64,000 nt of DNA from Hirudinaria manillensis (lineage: Eukaryota > Annelida > Clitellata > Hirudinida > Hirudinidae), in NCBI GenBank assembly GCA_034509925.1, contig CM067530.1, forward strand, positions 5,371,001-5,435,000, written 5' to 3'. Under the pieces are notes generated by a model. It was not told the origin of the DNA. It saw nothing but the letters and a program-made list of their open reading frames with translations, and did no database searches. The position numbers were made by a program, and so were the translations under genes. Numbering within the stretch: position 1 is the stretch's first letter; each line of letters opens with the position of its first letter. Of this stretch, positions 60,490-64,000 are shown one piece after another.

Positions 60490-60862
60490 GCCTCAGACAC
60501 GGCGAGGCTAGTCGTCCCTGTCCACTCCACCAAAACAGGGACTCCAGTGTAAGACCAGGAAAGAGACACCCCGGACGGCATTCACACCAAAGTGATATAA
60601 GAAGTGCCGTAATGGCTACTTTGACGGTTTTTCGGACGGCGGAGCCCTCGCGGAATTTTTCGTAAAATGGCGGTGCGAGTATTGTTTGTTTGTCGGAAGT
60701 CGTTGTCTGGTTATCGGAAGAAAGTATCTGGCAGGGACATCCGCTTGATCAACGGATGCGGCCCAGCCCCCGAGAGTGTCAGGATTCAGGGCCGAAACAC
60801 TCGTAGAAGGGGCCATTCCTCTGAAGATCCCTGTCAGAACGCTCGTTAAAGAGTTTCTATCA
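57101..60862 (+). mobile_element. R2-like RLE-type non-LTR retrotransposon inserted in a (TATAT)n microsatellite
   Basis: A single-ORF element of about 3.76 kb, much GC-richer than its flanks, with (TATAT)n immediately on both sides (56876-57100 and 60863-61025). It has one long frame (57101-60489) and a 3' UTR of about 370 bp ending GAGTTTCTATCA. It has no poly(A) tail, as is usual for elements that prime on a repeat target. The frame is intact from zinc finger to endonuclease, so the copy is probably young. R2 proper targets 28S rDNA; there is no rDNA here. Confidence 0.9.
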
Positions 60863-61064
60863 ATATTATATTATATTATATTATATTATATTATATTATA
60901 TTATATTATATTATATTATATTATATTTATTATATTATATTATATTATATTATATTATATTATATTATATTATATTATATTATATTATATTATATTATAT
61001 TATATTATATTATATTATATTATATTATTTTATTTTATTTTATTTTATTTTATTTTATTTTATT
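60863..61064 (+). repeat. (ATATT)n pentanucleotide array, right of the R2-like element
   Basis: About 32 units of the same pentanucleotide as the left array, with one slipped unit near 60925. It passes into eight units of TTTTA at about 61026-61064. Confidence 0.95.
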
Positions 61065-61484
61065 AATATGATTATATTACATTTTAAATAAGATTTAAAT
61101 TCCACCAAACAATCGCCATCATCGACGCGTCCAGATTTTCAAATCTGAAAATAAAATATATTATTGCAAGTTATGATTTCTGCTCATATTTCAATTTTGA
61201 TGTTGATTCAATAATCACTATTTATTGTTATTTATTATATGTTATTTATAATTTATATTACATTATATTATAGTTTATTTATATTAATAATTTATATTTA
61301 TTTATATTAATTTGTATCTATTAATCATGTTTGGTAAGACATAATAAATAAGAATGATTAATAGTTGAAAAATGAAAATGTTTTTTGAAGAAATGAAAGC
61401 GCGAAAACGTGTCGCACATTTTTGTTTCTGGGATCAGAAAATGGCTTCAGGACTAAAGATTTTCACAGCGATGATGAAATGTAA
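61065..61484. other. AT-rich spacer
   Basis: Nothing recognised. Confidence 0.4.
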
Positions 61485-61612
61485 TGATGACAATGACGAT
61501 GATGATGATGATGATGATGATGACGATGATGATGATGATGACGATGATGATGATGATGACGATGATGATGATGACGATGATGATGATGACGACGACGATG
61601 ATGATGATGTGG
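61485..61612 (+). repeat. (GAT/GAC)n trinucleotide array
   Basis: About 42 triplets, GAT mixed with GAC. The poly-Asp frame (start 61372) has no other support. Confidence 0.93.
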
Positions 61613-62282
61613 ATTTAGATGGTCAGATGGATAGAACGTTGCTGAAATGATGAATTACTTGACACATAAGAAACATAAAATTGAACACGTCTACTTTTAA
61701 ATTGAAATATTTTCCGCCATTGCCTCATGTTCACTTTTCAAAGAAAAATATTTATTTATTTATTTAATTCAAACCATTGTTTTGCGGAAATAATTCAAAA
61801 AATAATTTATTTTAAAAATTGTGTTCACGAAGCCCTGGGGAATTTTGGATGGATTAGTTTTGTGTATTTGGGGTTTTTCCATAAGAAATTCTCTGTAACG
61901 TGTCTTCATTTGGGATTTCCCAGAGTAAGTTATTTATAGAATTTACTTCCAAGTCCCTTCCTTTTGCTTTCAGAGTTCAATTAAAGTTTCTCAAATATTT
62001 TAAATATTTTAAATATTTTAAATACTTTTAATATTTTTAATATTTTTTAAATCTTTAATATTTTTAAATGACCAACCTCCCTCCCAATGTTTGTCTACAC
62101 ATAATTTATTTTTGTCAAATATTATGACTTTGTCAACGCTATTATTATTATTGTTATTATTGTTATTATTATTATTATTATTATTATTTTATTAATATTA
62201 ATAATCGACTTAAATTAATGTTAATTCTTTGTTTAATGGATAATTGTTTAAAATAAATGTTCAATATAATCAATTTATTGCC
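61613..62282. other. AT-rich spacer
   Basis: Contains AAATATTTT repeats (61990-62060) and (TTA)n at 62140-62190. No gene was recognised. Confidence 0.4.
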
Positions 62283-62423
62283 CTGTTAGTACATTTGCAG
62301 TGTAATAAATGTACGGTGTAATCAATGTACTGTTAGTACATATGCAGTGTAATAAATGTACGGTGTAATCAATGTACTGTTAGTACATATGCAGTGTAAT
62401 AAATGTACGGTGTAATCAATGTA
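62283..62423 (+). repeat. 47-bp tandem repeat, three copies
   Basis: Units at 62283-62329, 62330-62376 and 62377-62423, each starting CTGTTAGTACAT. They are identical except for one base (ATTTGC in the first, ATATGC in the others). Confidence 0.97.
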
Positions 62424-62577
62424 TTGCTTAAATCCTCTTAGTCCGCAATAATGGGATTTTATGAAGGAACTCAAGAAAAAAGTCAACAGTTGCACGGAGA
62501 GGCGCACAAATACAAAAGAAAATGATAAGGCATAATATCTTAAAAACATGACAGCATAAGAACGAATTTGATAAGCC

Positions 62578-62640
62578 TCACAAAGTAGCCTCGAGGGCCG
62601 CATGTGGCCCGCTGGCCAGAGGGCTGGGGATCTCTGATTT
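62578..62640 (-). mobile_element. Probable hAT-type transposon terminus
   Basis: On the minus strand the segment reads CAGAGATCCCCAGCCCTCTG, then GCCAGCGGGCCACATGCGGC, then CCTCGAGGCTACTTTGTGAGG. The CAGRGATCCCCA start followed by a GGGCC-CAYGCGGCCC segment is a familiar hAT TIR pattern. The opposite end was not found nearby, so this is a solo end or a heavily deleted MITE. Confidence 0.5.
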
Positions 62641-64000
62641 AGGATGATATGATTGTAAATATGATAGGTAACTATTCACGATTGTGCATTTGAAACACGA
62701 TTGTGAACTTGAAAATGATTTCGATGAACTTTGAATAAGTTTATGCTTTATTTTGGTCGTCATGGAAACATTCCTGTGGTTTGCAAGACTTGTGTCGGCA
62801 AATATTTACACCAATAGATTAATGCTTATTATTTATTTTTTTATTGTTGTTTATGTTAAATTAATTTTCTAAATAAAAAAAAACATTGTAAATTCTGCTA
62901 AAACAGATGAGAAAGCAGAAATAAACAGCAAGCAATTTCAAGCAACATCTGGCGACGAAGCGGGAAAATAAATTTATGGACACCCGGAAAAGTTCTTGGT
63001 AGAAGTTTCCACTTTGCAAAGGGTGCATGTGAATGGTAATATTCATGACACTAATTAATATTCATGACAATAATTAATATTCATGAGAAGAGCAATATTA
63101 ATGATTATAGTTAATATTTATGAGGGTGGTATTATTTTGTTCCTGGGACCCTGGTTTGGTTTAAATCATAATGTGACCATAACGATTATGGTGGTCACTG
63201 CGATGGAGGTGGTGATGATGACGATCTTGGCAGTGTCGGTGATGATAATGATGCCGAGCGCAAACTTTAATAAGCTGATTCCAATAAAGTGCGCGCCATT
63301 TGACGATGAATGAGAATTTTATGCTCGAAAATATTTATCAGAAGCAACAAAAATAAACACAAATTTCACGAATTTAACAGTTATTTAAAGTTTATTTAAT
63401 TATTTGACTCCAAAAATATATTAAATTAATTTATTTTATTGATTCTTCTTCTGCACCTGCTTTATTAAGTAGGTCTTTGTAATGTTTTGCATTCCATGTT
63501 TGCGTTGCGACGTACCGCTTTCTATCGTTATGAGTACGTATCTTTGACTTATTCAGTACTTTGCTATGGTTATTCGTTTGATAAATGTTGTTTTAATTTA
63601 AATACATTATTATATTTTATTAATATTCATTTTGTTTTTATTGTTTATTAGCAGTTCAACTGAAATACTTCATTGGGAGAACGTAGACTTAATCTCTTGA
63701 CGAATGGATTTACCATTTATTTTTAAATCATTAAACTTAATTAAATATTTCATCGAAACTCGGCGTTTTGCCATAAAAGGAAAATAGAAACAAAAATAAA
63801 AAAATATTTTTTCAGAATTTAGAAAAAAAAACGAAGCGAAAATATTTGAAAAGTTGAAAGAGGGACTTTTACAGCTGTTTATGACCGGTCGAAAACATCA
63901 AAGTGAACACCTCAAAGTGTTTCAATGCAAAGAGAAGCAACACAAAGTCGTGACAAATAAACATTTTACGAGTCACATTAAACGCTTCAATGCTTCAAAT
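62641..64000. other. AT-rich intergenic region to the window end
   Basis: Contains three ATTAATATTCATGA units (63048-63115) and a GATGATGAC-like patch (63180-63260). No gene or RNA was recognised. Confidence 0.35.

Noticed and set aside
56876..61025. True R2 element in 28S rDNA
   Set aside because: No rRNA-like sequence flanks the element; both sides are (TATAT)n.
61372..61650. Poly-Asp protein
   Set aside because: GAT/GAC microsatellite; the short non-repeat ends show no family and no splice context.

Overview
The window is animal nuclear DNA from an AT-rich invertebrate genome. The evidence is short GT-AG introns (about 60-200 bp, with a few longer ones), AATAAA poly(A) signals, animal gene families (HECT ligase, TCTP, an MSH6 remnant), and several animal transposon classes (Jockey/CR1-like and R2-like non-LTR elements, piggyBac, hAT). 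An arthropod or other small protostome is plausible, but nothing here fixes the phylum.

Layout. (1) 0.4-2.6 kb: an intronless TRIP12/UFD4-like HECT gene that stops before the catalytic C-lobe. A decayed MSH6 3' fragment follows on the other strand. (2) 4.0-7.5 kb and 13.4-15.8 kb: two copies of one duplicated block. Each carries an intact two-exon TCTP gene on the minus strand and a piggyBac-related terminus. (3) 7.46-11.69 kb: an almost complete non-LTR retrotransposon with ORF1, an endonuclease/RT ORF2 and a poly(A) tail. It sits at the edge of duplication copy A and is absent from copy B. (4) 16.3-25.2 kb: a ten-exon minus-strand gene whose splice phases agree throughout. It encodes about 1300 residues with a signal peptide, a large ectodomain and five predicted membrane spans. 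I do not recognise the family. (5) 25-39 kb: AT-rich, mostly non-coding DNA with a complete 946-bp piggyBac MITE (27132-28077) and a few unresolved coding-like islands. (6) 39.3-56.8 kb: an extreme microsatellite zone, including a (GAAT)n array of about 1.6 kb, a (TTTA)n array of about 415 bp and a (TTA)n array of about 174 bp. A 5'-truncated R2-like element lies against TAA repeats. (7) 57.1-60.9 kb: a near full-length R2-like element (zinc finger, RT, restriction-like endonuclease) flanked on both sides by the same (TATAT)n microsatellite. (8) 61-64 kb: AT-rich DNA with a GATGAC-type array, a 47-bp tandem repeat and a probable hAT terminus.

The host genes do not form a pathway or operon. 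TCTP is a conserved cytosolic Mss4-fold protein, the HECT protein looks catalytically incomplete, and the five-span protein is probably at the cell surface. The most interesting items are the RLE-type retrotransposon inside a pentanucleotide microsatellite, a second R2-like copy beside TAA repeats, and the unrecognised five-span protein.
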